DNA from: Hondaea fermentalgiana
Lineage: Eukaryota; Sar; Bigyra; Thraustochytrida; Thraustochytriidae
Reading direction: 5' to 3'
Assembly: GCA_014084085.1 (NCBI GenBank)
Contig: NPFB01000215.1
Span: 1-11,702, forward strand
Length of the DNA: 11,702 nucleotides
Under the pieces are notes generated by a model. The model saw only the letters and a list, made by a program, of their open reading frames with translations, searched no databases and was not told where the DNA came from. Below are positions 1 through 8,813 of the stretch, piece by piece. How positions within the stretch are numbered: the stretch's first letter is position 1; each line of letters begins with the position of its first letter. Position numbers and translations under genes: made by a program.

Positions 1-382
1 GAGCGCTCGCGCGGGCGCGGGCTCGCGCGCGGCAGGCGCGGCGGCCGGGCGCGGCAGCGAGGCGGCCGTCTCCGCGCGGCGTCCCGGGGCGCTCGCGGGC
101 GGCGGCGCGTCTCGAGCTCGAAGCGGATCTGCCGCTGCGTCTTCTTCTCTTGCATCCGCTTGCATCCTATCACCTTCCTTTCTCTCCTGCTGCTGCTCAT
201 GCCGCTGCTGCAGTTCCGGAGCCCTGGCCCCGCCGCCGCGCCCTCGCGAGCTCGAGCCCGCGCAGGCGTCGGAGACGCGGCCCCGCGGCCTGGAGGCGGC
301 TCGGCCTGGGCGGAGTTCTTTCTCTGGGGAGGAATGGGCCGGGAGGCGAGGAGATAGATCGTCTGGGCTGGGATGCATGGAG

Positions 383-409
383 GGATGGATGGATGGATGG
401 ATGGATGGA
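383..409. repeat. GGAT tetranucleotide microsatellite
   Basis: About six perfect tandem copies of GGAT, ending in a partial copy, within the GC-rich left flank. No coding role is apparent; such tracts change length easily. Confidence 0.9.
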
Positions 410-918
410 CGATTGGAAAGGAACGGGTCACTGCAGCATGGGACCCCGCCTGCGAGACCCCGAGCGCGCGAGACCCCGGGGCTCGCGCGCGAGGAGGGCT
501 GCGCGTAGAGCGCGGGGAGACGGAGACCCGCGCGGCAGCAGCACGCGCACGCGGAAGGCCAGCGCGGCCGCGAGCGGCGGCGACGGCGGCGCAGACTGGG
601 TCCGTACTGAGCGCGAGACGTAACGCTCTCGGCGACAGGGCGCCCTTTTTAGGTTGATTTTTTTGGTTTCGTTCAAGTTGCTTCCCACGCGATAGGCCTG
701 TTCGTAAGATCCTCGCCTTCCTCAGGTCGCTCTCAGTCGCGAGCGTGGACCGCCCTGACCGCACTTATGCTGCTGCCAGGAATATCAGAGGCTTTTGCCG
801 GCCCCCGCGGGACGCGCCAGACGCAGCGACCCCGTTGCCGTAATGGACGCGAGGCGCCTGCGCACGCCGCGGCCGCCATAAACGTTGCGTCGAGTCCGAT
901 GTTATGCGCACAGCGACG

Positions 919-928
919 AAATATATGG
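919..928 (+). promoter_or_regulatory. possible TATA-like element
   Basis: An AAATATATGG patch is the only AT-rich island in several hundred GC-rich bases upstream of the + strand gene starting at 1153. The distance to the start codon, about 225 bases, would imply a long 5' leader. This is a composition-based guess. Confidence 0.2.
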
Positions 929-1152
929 GGTAAGCGCACCGGACCCGGCGGCGCGCGGGCGAGAAGCCGACGATCGTGGCGCGTCAAAGTCGGTATCTTG
1001 GAGCTCGCGCGCGACGGCGGCGAGGACTGCGGCGCGGCGCGGCGCGGCGCGGACGCGGGACCGGACGGCGGGAGGAAGGGCGGCAGGAGACCCGCGGCGC
1101 TCCGCGACGAGGCGGCGAGGCCTGCGGCGCGGCGACGCGAACGCCGGGAAAG

Positions 1153-1896
1153 ATGGCCATGTCCGGCGACCAGACGCAGCAGGCCGGCGCCTTTGACCGC
1201 GCGACGAACGTGATCAAGGAGACGGCGCCGGAGAAGCTGACGGCGTGCATGCGCATTACGAATATCATTAATGGAGGCTTGCTCATCGCGTCGGGAGTCA
1301 TCACGTTCACGATGCTCGCGAGCTGCAGCGACAATTGCAGCATCCTCATCGTGCTGGCATTCTACACCATCCTCTTCGGTCTGCTCTTGCTGGTGTTTGA
1401 AATGAGGTCAGGCCCCAAGAGCGCCAATTTTATTCTCAACAACTGTGGATTCATGTACTCGAATCGCGGCAAGGCCACCTTCATCCTTTTCCTCGCCACG
1501 CTGTGCTTTTCGGTTACAGACAAGGACCTCGGCGGCCTATGGTGGTTTTGCCTCTTGGTTGGCATTTACACTGCCATCAACGGCATCTTTTCATGTGCCG
1601 TGGTGCTACTCAACCCGGGCTACGACGCTTACACCCAGACGCACCATCCTGACGCGGTTCCTGTACAGGGAAGTGGCTTTGGAACGGCCCCGATGGGTGG
1701 CGCTCCTGATCCGGGTCTTCCGCCGTCCGATTACCGCTACGGCGATGCGCACGCGGGCGTGGGCGGCGCTGGCGGATACAACAGCTACGAGCTTCAGGAC
1801 ACGCAGCCGCAGCCGGCCTACGGACAGTCCAGCACCCCCTTTGCCGACAATGGCGCCTACAGCCAGAACGATGACAACCCCTTCTCGCATGTGTAG
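1153..1896 (+). CDS. COPI-associated four-helix membrane protein
   Basis: Single-exon gene for a 247-residue protein that resembles the COPI-associated protein family (COPI_assoc), small multispanning proteins of the early secretory pathway linked to Golgi coat vesicles. Four hydrophobic segments are visible at about 35-57, 64-83, 107-121 and 128-153. The loop before helix 3 carries the family-like pattern of a glycine-phenylalanine-methionine followed by an arginine-glycine (residues 99-106). After helix 4 comes a roughly 90-residue polar tail rich in Gly, Pro, Tyr, Gln and Asp, with NPGY at 154-157 and NPF at 242-244. The start was chosen at ATG 1153 because its context (AAAGATGGCC) is favourable and upstream in-frame sequence is arginine-rich GC leader; the ATG at 1159 is an alternative. 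A tetraspanning protein of another family is less likely. Confidence 0.82.
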   Translation: MAMSGDQTQQAGAFDRATNVIKETAPEKLTACMRITNIINGGLLIASGVITFTMLASCSDNCSILIVLAFYTILFGLLLLVFEMRSGPKSANFILNNCGFMYSNRGKATFILFLATLCFSVTDKDLGGLWWFCLLVGIYTAINGIFSCAVVLLNPGYDAYTQTHHPDAVPVQGSGFGTAPMGGAPDPGLPPSDYRYGDAHAGVGGAGGYNSYELQDTQPQPAYGQSSTPFADNGAYSQNDDNPFSHV

Positions 1897-2285
1897 TTTA
1901 TGTCAACCTAAACAAGAATTTGCTTGAGCTTTTTCCTTCTCTCCTTCTCCTGCCGTTCACGCCTATCTCACCACGTCGTGCCGGCTGTGCGGCCGCCGAT
2001 CAACAGCAATGCTATTCTTTCTTTTCGCAACTCTCTTGGCTTTGAAGTTCAACTTGGCGTTCCATCCATGGTTAGCAACGTATAGCAGAACTCGATCTAG
2101 GCCTAGTATCACAAACTGCAGCGCGGCGCGCGGCCGTGCTACTGCTGTCGCGACTGCCGTGTCTCGAGAATACGAGCGCAGCAAGACTTTTGCAGCAAGA
2201 CCCGCAGCCTCCTGGAGCGCGTGCGCAGGCCCCGCAAGCTAGTTTTGTTTTCTTTCTGATTTTTGAAGCTCGCACAAGCCCAGCC
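1897..2285. other. intergenic region between two + strand genes
   Basis: These 389 bases hold the 3' end of the COPI-associated gene's transcript (pyrimidine-rich around 1928-1955) and the promoter and leader of the next gene. I see no canonical AATAAA, no clear TATA box and no convincing reading frame. Confidence 0.5.
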
Positions 2286-2511
2286 ATGCCGACAACACGA
2301 CGAGCGTCGCGGCGACTCAAGGCCGGGCGCAACAACACATCAGATGCCAAGGAAGAGAAGGACACGAAAAGCTCTGGTCCTGTTTCTCGACAAACGCGTG
2401 GGAAAGTGTCCGAGAAAGACCAAGAAACAGTAGAGGATCATGACGTCGACGTCGTCAGCCTTGACAATGAAGATGATAACGAAAACGATGAGGCAGATGA
2501 AGAATTCCAAC

Positions 2512-2557
<46 letters not shown>

Positions 2558-5364
2558 AAACCCGAAAAGCAAAGTCGCAGTAACTCGGGGCGCAACGAGG
2601 CGCTCCTCACGCAGAAAGGCGAGCAACAGCACATCAAAACAGAAACAACCAACGCGGATAAGCACGAGGGCAACTCGAGCTGGAAAGGTAGCCAAGACCA
2701 GTGAAAAAGACAAATATGCCGAAGATAAGGACGACGACGACGACGACGAAGAGGAAGACGAAGAAGAAGAAGAGGAAGACTTTGATTATGTCGTCGAAGA
2801 CGAAGAAAGTGAGGCCTACGACCCCGAAGAGGATGGCGAGAAAGATGACGACGGCGACGACGACGACGACGAGCTGGCCGCAAACACAGACGTCATCAAT
2901 GTCAAAAGCGATGACGAGGCCTCTGTGGGATCCGCGACGCCAAGTCGTCGGACCCGAGAGCGCGAAGTGACTCCACGCAAACCGCGACCGATTCGTACAG
3001 GAGATCACGACGACGGCGAATACGAGTTCGACCCCCCATCGGGAGCAGAGGATGCCGAAGATGCCGAAAAGAATCTGCGCCGTGAATCTCCACGAAACGT
3101 GTTGTCAAAGAAAAAGCTCCGCAAACGAAGGTCCTTGCTCAAACCTCTGAGCCTGTCGCTCGGCTCCGAGAACAGCAGCGGCTCTGAAGGAGAAGAAGAA
3201 TTACGAGAAACAAAAGGAAGAGATTCCGAGGAGAAAAGAAAAAAAAGGACGAAGCGGACGCTGCAGCGCCCGGGGGCTCGACCAACATCCCCCGCATCAT
3301 CATCGTCTTCGGCGTCTTCGGCGTCGGCGTCAGCGTCGCCATCTTCGCCTGCATCGCCTTCGAGAACGTCTCCAGGAATGCTCACGCGGGCATATCACGC
3401 AAAACATCGCGACGAGCCCGAAACAAAGCCGTTCAACCTCGATGCGCTCAAACACACATGTTCCAAGATCGATATCGTCACGTACGAACCTCTTGAAAAG
3501 AAGCACGTCGTTTGGCGATCCGAGACTGGCAAAGTCGCACATTGCTATAACCTGGATACGCTGCGACAAATTGCCCTGAGCAAGAACAAAACGTGGATGG
3601 AACCTCCGACATTTCTAACGCCCATGACTTCACCAATGAAGTCACAAATTTTGGCGCTCTTTGGAGAAGATGCACTCTCGCTCGAGTCGGAGACGGAAAG
3701 CACCGAAAAGCGACTCTTGAACCAAGTTTGGGAGCTCCAAGTGCGCCAACTGGGAACGAGAGAACTTCACATGTGTCCCATTTGCTACGAGCTCGCTGTC
3801 GAGGAGCTGCTTGCTGATCGAGAGATGAAACGAAAACAGGAAAAATCGAAAAGGAAAGAGAGCACGGAGGTCGTCGTTGTTGATGAGGAGGAAGACGATG
3901 ATTTCGAGGAGAGCAACGGAGAGGACAGCGAGGATGAGGGAGACGATGGAAACGCGAAGAAGAGTGCCGAAAGCGATGCTGTCAATCCTCTTCACGTTCT
4001 GGACCATTACCACGTAAGTTCTTTTCTTGTTTTGAAAACTTTCGGTCACTCGAAACAAGAGAGAGAAGCCGCGCGCGCTCGTCGGGCTCCTGGCTTGACT
4101 TTCGACTGAATGGGACATCTAACATTGCATACAGGACTGGGACGGCGCGGCAGACATGGCCTTCTTCTCTTACATGGATGTCAAGAAGCACTTGCAACAA
4201 GAACACGAAATCGTTGTCAAGGGTCGCGAAGAGAAAGATCTCGTACGGGACTATCGCGTAAGTTACTTTCTTTTCTTCATGGCCTCTATTGACGCGTTTC
4301 TGAAAAGAAACAAAAATGAACAAATGTAGAAAGAAAGCCTGACAAATGAGGGAGGGTTTGCTTGTGCGTTTTGGATCTAATTGGCGTCACAGTTGAGGGC
4401 GACGGATGGTCTGGTGCAGAAATACGTTTCACGAAGCCCCAAATTTCGCGACGAGGGAAATTGGGCAGCCATATTCTGGCGCTCGAACCGTGCCTATGCC
4501 GGGATCTTTAACATGATCATGGACAAGGTAGACTCGCGAGAAATGGGCGTCCGCAAAGGCGGGACCATTTTTCCCAGAGCAGTTTTTCAGCGGCGCTCGA
4601 GGGCCATTTGGGATGATCTCACAGGAAATCTTGGCACAAATGATCGCGCAGAAATGGACGCCTTTTTGGTGGACGACGATCTTTCTTCGAGCGAAGACGA
4701 ATTTCCATCTCGTGCAGGCAGAAAACGACCTCGCAATCGTGCCGTGGGACGTCGGCGTGACGCTAGTACGGCTGACAAAGACGAGACCACCGCCGCCGCC
4801 GAGGGTGGCCCATCTCTCGTCGACGAGGACGAGATTGAGCAAATACGCATCCTCAAAGAGTACTATTCCAAGTACGACGAGGAGATGGGAGACGACGAAG
4901 ACGATGATCTTGTCATTGGAAATGGGAAGAACTCTCGAAGAAAAGAGAGTGAGGATAGCGATGACGATGACGATGATGCATTCCATCATGGAAAGGATAC
5001 GCAAAAGCAAAAATCGAAGAAAAAGATGAAAAGCAAGAAATCAAAAAAGAAAAAAATGAAGAGGATCGTAACACCGAGCAAGCGTCGTCGTATGAGCGCG
5101 GATGCGTCAGCGTCGTCAGCTTCGTCATCTCCGGATTCCGATGAGGAAGACCTGGATGACGGGCAACGAAAGCTTACTTTCGGAGGCAAGCTTTTACCAT
5201 CTAAAAAGGCAAGGAAGGGGAAACGGCAAAGTGGAAGCGAAGATGAGAATGAAAAAGACGAAGAAGCGAACACGTACAATGCAAAAGGCGCAAGCAAATC
5301 AATGACGAAGCGGAGACGCGTACTTGACTCACCCGACGACAACGACGATGACGACGACTATTGA
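2286..5364 (+). CDS. nuclear acidic/basic-repeat protein with split C2H2-like zinc site (3 exons)
   Basis: Proposed join is 2286-4013, 4135-4257 and 4393-5364, giving 940 residues; both junctions fall between codons. I do not recognise a named family. The N-terminal ~390 residues are low complexity: Arg/Ser-rich, a run of 15 Glu (2514-2558), several Asp/Glu tracts, then a Ser/Ala tract. A folded-looking part spans about 400-510 and continues through exon 2 and the first ~90 residues of exon 3. Cys497-x2-Cys500 in exon 1 and His595-x4-His600 in exon 2 look like the halves of a C2H2 zinc site, separated by a Lys-rich then Asp/Glu-rich insert. The tail alternates acidic stretches with lysine clusters, ends in Arg-Arg-Arg-Val-Leu-Asp-Ser-Pro and then an Asp run, and holds several likely nuclear localisation signals. 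A chromatin, nucleolar or histone-binding role is inferred from composition only. Start ATG 2286 is the first in-frame ATG. Confidence 0.75.
2514..2558 (+). repeat. GAA/GAG trinucleotide run (15 Glu codons)
   Basis: Fifteen consecutive glutamate codons, a mix of GAA and GAG, inside exon 1 of the acidic nuclear-type protein. The interruptions suggest an older or selectively kept acidic tract rather than a fresh microsatellite expansion. Confidence 0.9.
4014..4134 (+). other. intron 1 of the acidic nuclear-type gene
   Basis: The 121-base intron has a consensus GTAAGT donor, an ACAG acceptor and a CTAAC branch-point-like motif about 20 bases before the acceptor. It carries in-frame stops if read through, and its removal joins the two halves of the putative zinc site. 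Confidence 0.85.
4258..4392 (+). other. intron 2 of the acidic nuclear-type gene
   Basis: The 135-base intron has a GTAAGT donor and a TCACAG acceptor, with CTAAT close upstream of the acceptor. Splicing leaves a 123-base exon 2 of exactly 41 codons and keeps the reading frame into exon 3. An earlier possible acceptor (ATGTAG near 4329) would lead into a stop before the exon 3 frame. Confidence 0.85.
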
Positions 5365-6556
5365 ACGTCCAATCCAGCGTCTACGTTGTGCGATGACGTT
5401 GACGCCGGCGTTGAGGCCTCGTCGGAATCCTGATCTGATTTTGCCGCATGGCCTCTCGACTTCTTTGTTGGAGCGACACTCGTCTTGGACGTGGAGCATT
5501 GCAAATCTGCGACGGGAGGTCGCGGCGCCGCGGAAGCCACATAGGTTGGATCGATCATGATGTTTTCTCGTACCTTGTCGATGGTTGCAGATGGGACGCG
5601 CATATGCTTTTGAAGATAGCGTCGAATCGAGCCGTAACGATCTTCAACGCGCTTGAGAGCACGGCCGAGCGCTTCGGGCGGGCTCTTGATGGCGTTGGGA
5701 TTGAGAAGCTCCTTGTTGCCGCGAACGTCTTCAGATTCAAGTACCGCGGCAAGATAGCCCTCGGAACGGGCATAGTCGGCCACGACGGCTTCGTGCGAGA
5801 CACCGCAGACGCGCAAAAGCAGAGCGACAATGATGCCGGTACGATCTTTGCCTGCAACGCAGTGGATCATGACGGGGTAGTTGTTTGGTTCGGCGAGCTC
5901 AGCGAAGATCGTCTGTATCGGCTTTTTGGCATTGTCGAGGATAATGTTGTAAAGATTATTCAAGGTCGACGCATCCTTGAAGAGTCTCTCGCCAACTTGT
6001 TTGGAGAATCCGCGGACCGGCCAGGTGAACGCGAGTTCGAGTTTGAACGCAAGTGGGAAGCTCTTGAGCAGCGCGATTCCCGCTTCGCTATCAACGAGTG
6101 GTTCATATACACGCTTGACATTTTGCATCTCCACGATCGGCGGCTTATTCTTTCTGCGCAGATCGATGAGTGTCTTGATGCCGAGCGATTTCATCACGTC
6201 CTCTGCAGCAGCAGCAGCAATGCAAGACGCAATCCACGCAAGACATGACAAAGAAAATACAAAGCATCGTATGATGTGTGGTTTGTTTGTTTGTTTGTTT
6301 GTTCCGTCACGAGTCAGAATTCGGACCAACCAACACAGGCATCAGGTGATGCCCGTGACTACTACTACTATCATGACTACAGCTCCAACTTACCATCGAA
6401 GAGACAGCTGCAGCGGTACAGCTTGGCCGGCAGCACAAGGTCGGGGGCCACGTCCGCGACATCGCGCAAGTTTGCGACGCCCGCAAGGCCCTCTCCGGCA
6501 GGCGCCAGCTCCGCCTCGTCACGGTCCGTCGCGTTCGTCTCGGGCTCCGCCTCCAT
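5358..6556 (-). CDS. Y_phosphatase3-type tyrosine phosphatase (2 exons)
   Basis: Proposed join on the minus strand is 6556-6394 and 6202-5358, giving 335 residues. The P-loop is His168-Cys169-Val-Ala-Gly-Lys-Asp-Arg175-Thr-Gly, the CX5R signature with GKDRTG typical of the Y_phosphatase3 family; Cys169 would be the nucleophile and Arg175 the phosphate binder. Exon 1 supplies the family's N-terminal Asn-Leu-Arg-Asp-Val (29-33) and Leu-Tyr-Arg-Cys-Ser (46-50). The splice joins it to the Gly-Ile-Lys-Thr-Leu-Ile-Asp-Leu-Arg strand at 62-70. Relatives act on phosphotyrosine, phosphoserine/threonine or phosphoinositides, so the substrate is open. The last ~60 residues are a Ser/Ala/Thr-rich, probably disordered tail. 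No signal peptide is seen, so it is probably cytosolic or nuclear. Its coding end overlaps that of the convergent upstream gene. Confidence 0.88.
6203..6393 (-). other. intron of the phosphatase gene
   Basis: The 191-base intron has a GTAAGT donor (at 6393 going down) and ends in a CTG-repeat tract with CAG at 6205-6203. It splits a Glu codon after its first base. Several CAGs in the CTG/CAG tract could serve as acceptor, but the last one best restores the family alignment. The intron also holds a GTTT/AAAC repeat near 6281-6303. Confidence 0.85.
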
Positions 6557-6757
6557 GGTCTGTCCTGATGATCTCTGCCCGCGTGCGTGCGCCGCGGACC
6601 CGGCCGAGCGAGCCCGCTCGCGCGCTCGAGCGCACGGGGACAGGGGCCGCGGGAGGCGCGAAGGCGCGGAAGGGGGCAGCGCGCAGACCCGCGAGCTCGC
6701 GGGACCCGACGTCTGTTTGGGTCTTGCGATTCCTTTTTGGCGGCCCCTTCGGTCTCC
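6557..6757. other. short intergenic region between two - strand genes
   Basis: About 200 GC-rich bases upstream of the phosphatase start codon and downstream of the proposed stop of the frame-broken gene. It must contain the phosphatase promoter. No TATA-like element is visible. Confidence 0.4.
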
Positions 6758-7682
6758 TCAATTTCCCAAAGCTGGCGAGGGCGCGTCGAATTGCGTTGCG
6801 AACAGGGTGAACGAAGAACGCTGGCTGCTTGAGCTCAGTGAGAACGATGGTGGAACAGGAAAAGCTGTAGGGGCCGCCCTAGGTTTGAGTTGGGCCGGCA
6901 GGACAGTGATGCCGGGACGAGCAGGAGGTGAAGAAAGGAGTTGCTCGAGCAGAAGCGGCATCATTAGAGGAAGACTCGGACTTGATAGATGGCTTGGAGA
7001 CGTAAGATTATCATTTTACTTTTTCATCTCGAGGACGCGAGTGAAACTGTGCGACAGCATTCTACTTCCATTTCTCCTTCCACTGACCAAAGACGCCAAA
7101 ACTTGCAGTTCTTTCTCTTTGAAGATCAAAATGGAATATTTTATGATCTTCTTTGGCCCGAAAAAATGACGAGTTTGTTTGTGCGACAGGGGAAGGTTTA
7201 CACGCCCCCAGCATTTCCTTGCTTCGTGTGCATAAAGCTTGGAGCCAATATAACGTCTTCATCTTTCGTGGTGCCAATACTGTAGAGCCATCGATTTGGT
7301 GCAGAGGTCTTGGTGCCTTTACGTCAAGCAGGTGTAAATTAATCTCCCAACGCGCCCTGCGCCAAAAATAAAACCCCTTGACCTTTCGTTCCCTGACGAG
7401 TAGCACGCTACCCTTGTCGATGCGGTCCAATACCGCATGCCTGCCATACACCCGAAGTGAAATGTTTTGATCGCTTCGTGGGTCGACAAATTCGATCCTC
7501 GAAGTGAGCTTTTCTCCTTTTCGGATGCGACCTGCAGTGTCACATTGTACAGCATTGTAGAATAGGGAAGCTCAAAGCGCTGCACTCCATTGTCCACATC
7601 ATCGAATATCACGCGATTCTCGCGCACCAAAATCTCCCTCCACCTCGGCACAGACTAAGATGGTTCGCTTCCGGAACGCCAT
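6758..7682 (-). CDS. unrecognised gene with repeated frame breaks (decayed, mis-sequenced or many short introns)
   Basis: Minus-strand sequence from ATG 7682 to TGA 6760-6758 reads as plausible protein, but in changing frames. Good stretches include Arg-Val-Ile-Phe-Asp-Asp-Val-Asp, then Arg-Ile-Glu-Phe-Val-Asp-Pro-Arg-Ser-Asp, then Gly-Thr-Thr-Lys-Asp-Glu-Asp-Val-Ile-Leu, then Ile-Ile-Lys-Tyr-Ser-Ile-Leu-Ile-Phe. The frame changes near 7629-7643, 7509-7531, 7317-7351 and 7199-7209, and an in-frame TAA lies at 7018-7016. Three of the four shifts equal one missing base beside a run of A or G. Each break can also be bridged by a GT...AG segment of suitable length (about 25, 23, 35, 53 and 27 bases). 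The end is a Pro/Ser-rich tail. I recognise no family; the strand-rich middle could be an OB-like fold, which is a guess. The adjacent genes are intact, so general poor sequence quality is not evident. Confidence 0.45.
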
Positions 7683-7784
7683 CGTCTTTTACGAGGATTC
7701 GTCGGGAGTCGTGCAAGGCAAGCAGCACTGCTGCTGCTGCTGGCAGAGCGCGATTTGATCCATCGACGAAACGAGGACGCGAGA
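7683..7784. promoter_or_regulatory. short divergent promoter region
   Basis: If the minus-strand gene starts at 7682 and the plus-strand membrane protein at 7785, only about 100 bases separate two divergent starts, and promoters must overlap. The stretch includes a GCTGCTGCTGCTGCT run near 7729-7743. An alternative + start at ATG 7660 would remove this gap and make the two genes overlap head to head. Confidence 0.3.
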
Positions 7785-8505
7785 ATGCTGCGCGCGCGAA
7801 GAGGCGAGGGTGCGGGCGCGGGCACGGAGCACGCGCGGCAGAACGCAGAGGTGCTGGACGAGGAGGCGCAAGAGCGCAGGATGCAGGCGCTGCGCGTTGA
7901 GCTGGACGCGAGCACGCGGTTCTGGGCCCTGGCGACCGGTACGTTCGATCGAGGTGGAGAGATCTCGCGCGAGAGCGTCTGCGCTCGCGGCCAAAGAGTA
8001 GAGGCAAAGACTGACAGCGACGCGCGAGCGATGCGCGACGGGTGCGACACGGGTCTTACTTGAATGATCTTCTTCGTGGCACGAAACGATGTCAATTCTC
8101 CAAAACAACGACGATGACGACAACCACGACGATGCAGCCATCGTGGGCGGTGCGCTGGCCGTGGTGCAGTTTGCATTGCAAGCCGCGTGGTTGCCAGGGC
8201 TTGTTCCGTGGTGGCTCGCTGCGCTGGCCGCTGTGCAGCATTTAGCGGTGGCGGCAGCTGGCCTTCACGACGCACGGGCGCTTGCGACAAGACCTCTTGC
8301 ACCGCAAATGTGGGCGCTTCTGATCCTGACGTTAGCACCCCTCGCACTCAGCTTTTCGCTTCGTAGCGCAGACCTTGTGGCGCCAGTCTTTGTGCTCAAT
8401 CTTGCGCACGCCGCGCTCGCTTGGTATGTGGGCGTAGCCGCGCGTGAAGGTGACGCCGATCTCGAGGCACTCGCACGTCTCCGGTACAACGCCAAGTCCG
8501 CCTAG
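7785..8505 (+). CDS. predicted four-helix membrane protein (2 exons), family unknown
   Basis: Proposed join is 7785-7938 and 8138-8505, giving 173 residues; the intron splits an Ala codon after its first base. The first ~50 residues are charged and helical (Glu/Arg/Gln-rich, likely coiled coil), running directly into hydrophobic segments at about 52-70, 73-93, 108-126 and 132-150. A short acidic-then-basic tail ends in Tyr-Asn-Ala-Lys-Ser-Ala. I do not recognise the family. The frame is open upstream to about 7659 without an ATG, so the true N-terminus may be longer: an ATG at 7660 in another frame would join it if a 29-base GC-AG intron (7718-7746) exists. The long minus-strand frame opposite this gene is a composition shadow. 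It is divergent from the frame-broken gene and followed by the carrier gene on the same strand. Confidence 0.62.
7939..8137 (+). other. intron of the four-helix membrane protein gene
   Basis: The 199-base intron has a GTACGT donor and a GATGCAG acceptor. Splicing joins a helical segment ending Trp-Ala-Leu-Ala-Thr to a hydrophobic segment beginning Ala-Ile-Val-Gly-Gly, with matching phase. Read-through meets a stop near 8061. Using an unspliced start at 8089 instead would give an Asp/Asn-rich N-terminus, which looks less natural. Confidence 0.65.
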
Positions 8506-8670
8506 ATGACTGACCACCATGCCTTTTTATTGCCTGCAATGGTTGTCTTGGAAACGTGGCGAGCAAAGCAAGCAACGAGTGACGCCACGGTGAGTCATAT
8601 CAAATCCACGTAGTTCTCGCCGTTCTCGAAAGCGACAACTTCACTTTTCAAAGGATGACTGGTCGAGTGG

Positions 8671-8676
8671 TATAAA
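8671..8676 (+). promoter_or_regulatory. TATA box candidate for the carrier gene
   Basis: An exact TATAAA in the only + strand intergenic region with one. It lies about 340 bases before the carrier's ATG at 9015, which fits a leader of roughly 310 bases or a leader containing an intron. Confidence 0.4.
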
Positions 8677-8785
8677 CACCAAGTGAGAACGTTGTAAACG
8701 ACGAGATCCACAACTTGGCGCAAGTCCGCCCAGCCAAGCCGGATGCGCCCACTTTCATTCAGCGTCTGGATTGGATCGGAAAAGG

Positions 8786-8813
8786 CACCTCACCTCACCT
8801 CACCTCATCTCAC
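8786..8813. repeat. CACCT pentanucleotide tandem repeat
   Basis: Four perfect CACCT copies followed by CATCT and a partial copy, in the leader of the carrier gene. No function is apparent. Confidence 0.85.

Larger units (their letters stand above)
1..1152. other. GC-rich left flank, no gene supported
   Basis: This stretch is extremely GC-rich and full of short GGCGC- and GCGAG-type repeats. Open frames exist on both strands, but they encode only arginine/alanine/proline-rich low-complexity sequence, as expected from composition alone, and I recognise no domain. The last part must hold the promoter and 5' leader of the COPI-associated gene that starts at 1153. A short AT-rich patch near 919-928 and a T-rich patch near 650-672 break the GC bias. 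A first exon of an unseen gene cannot be excluded. Confidence 0.5.

Noticed and set aside
150..1213. Overlapping plus-strand frames in the GC-rich left flank
   Set aside because: Arg/Ala/Gly-rich products in all frames reflect GC bias, and the longest has no ATG at its start.
2438..3008. Several minus-strand open frames rich in Ser, Val, Phe or Arg opposite the acidic tracts
   Set aside because: They are antisense readings of GAA/GAC-type codon runs in the real + strand exon and have no protein-like composition.
4381..5364. Exon 3 of the acidic protein as a separate gene
   Set aside because: It has no ATG at its start, begins right after a good acceptor, and continues the frame of exon 2 exactly.
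6276..7169. A 297-codon plus-strand open frame
   Set aside because: It is antisense to phosphatase exon 1 and the frame-broken gene, is low-complexity in its GC-rich half, and shows no domain.
7199..7531. Programmed -1 frameshifting as the cause of the frame changes in the minus-strand gene
   Set aside because: Three separate -1 shifts plus a shift in the other direction and a stop in one short gene are implausible for programmed frameshifting; decay, sequencing error or short introns explain them better.
7655..8347. A 230-codon minus-strand open frame
   Set aside because: It lies wholly opposite the spliced membrane protein gene, is Ser/Arg/Ala-rich without features, and the + strand interpretation yields hydrophobic segments and matched splice phases.
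8089..8505. Starting the four-helix membrane protein at 8089 without splicing
   Set aside because: This gives an Asp/Asn-rich start translated from the intron end, whereas splicing 7938 to 8138 joins two protein-like exons in matching phase.
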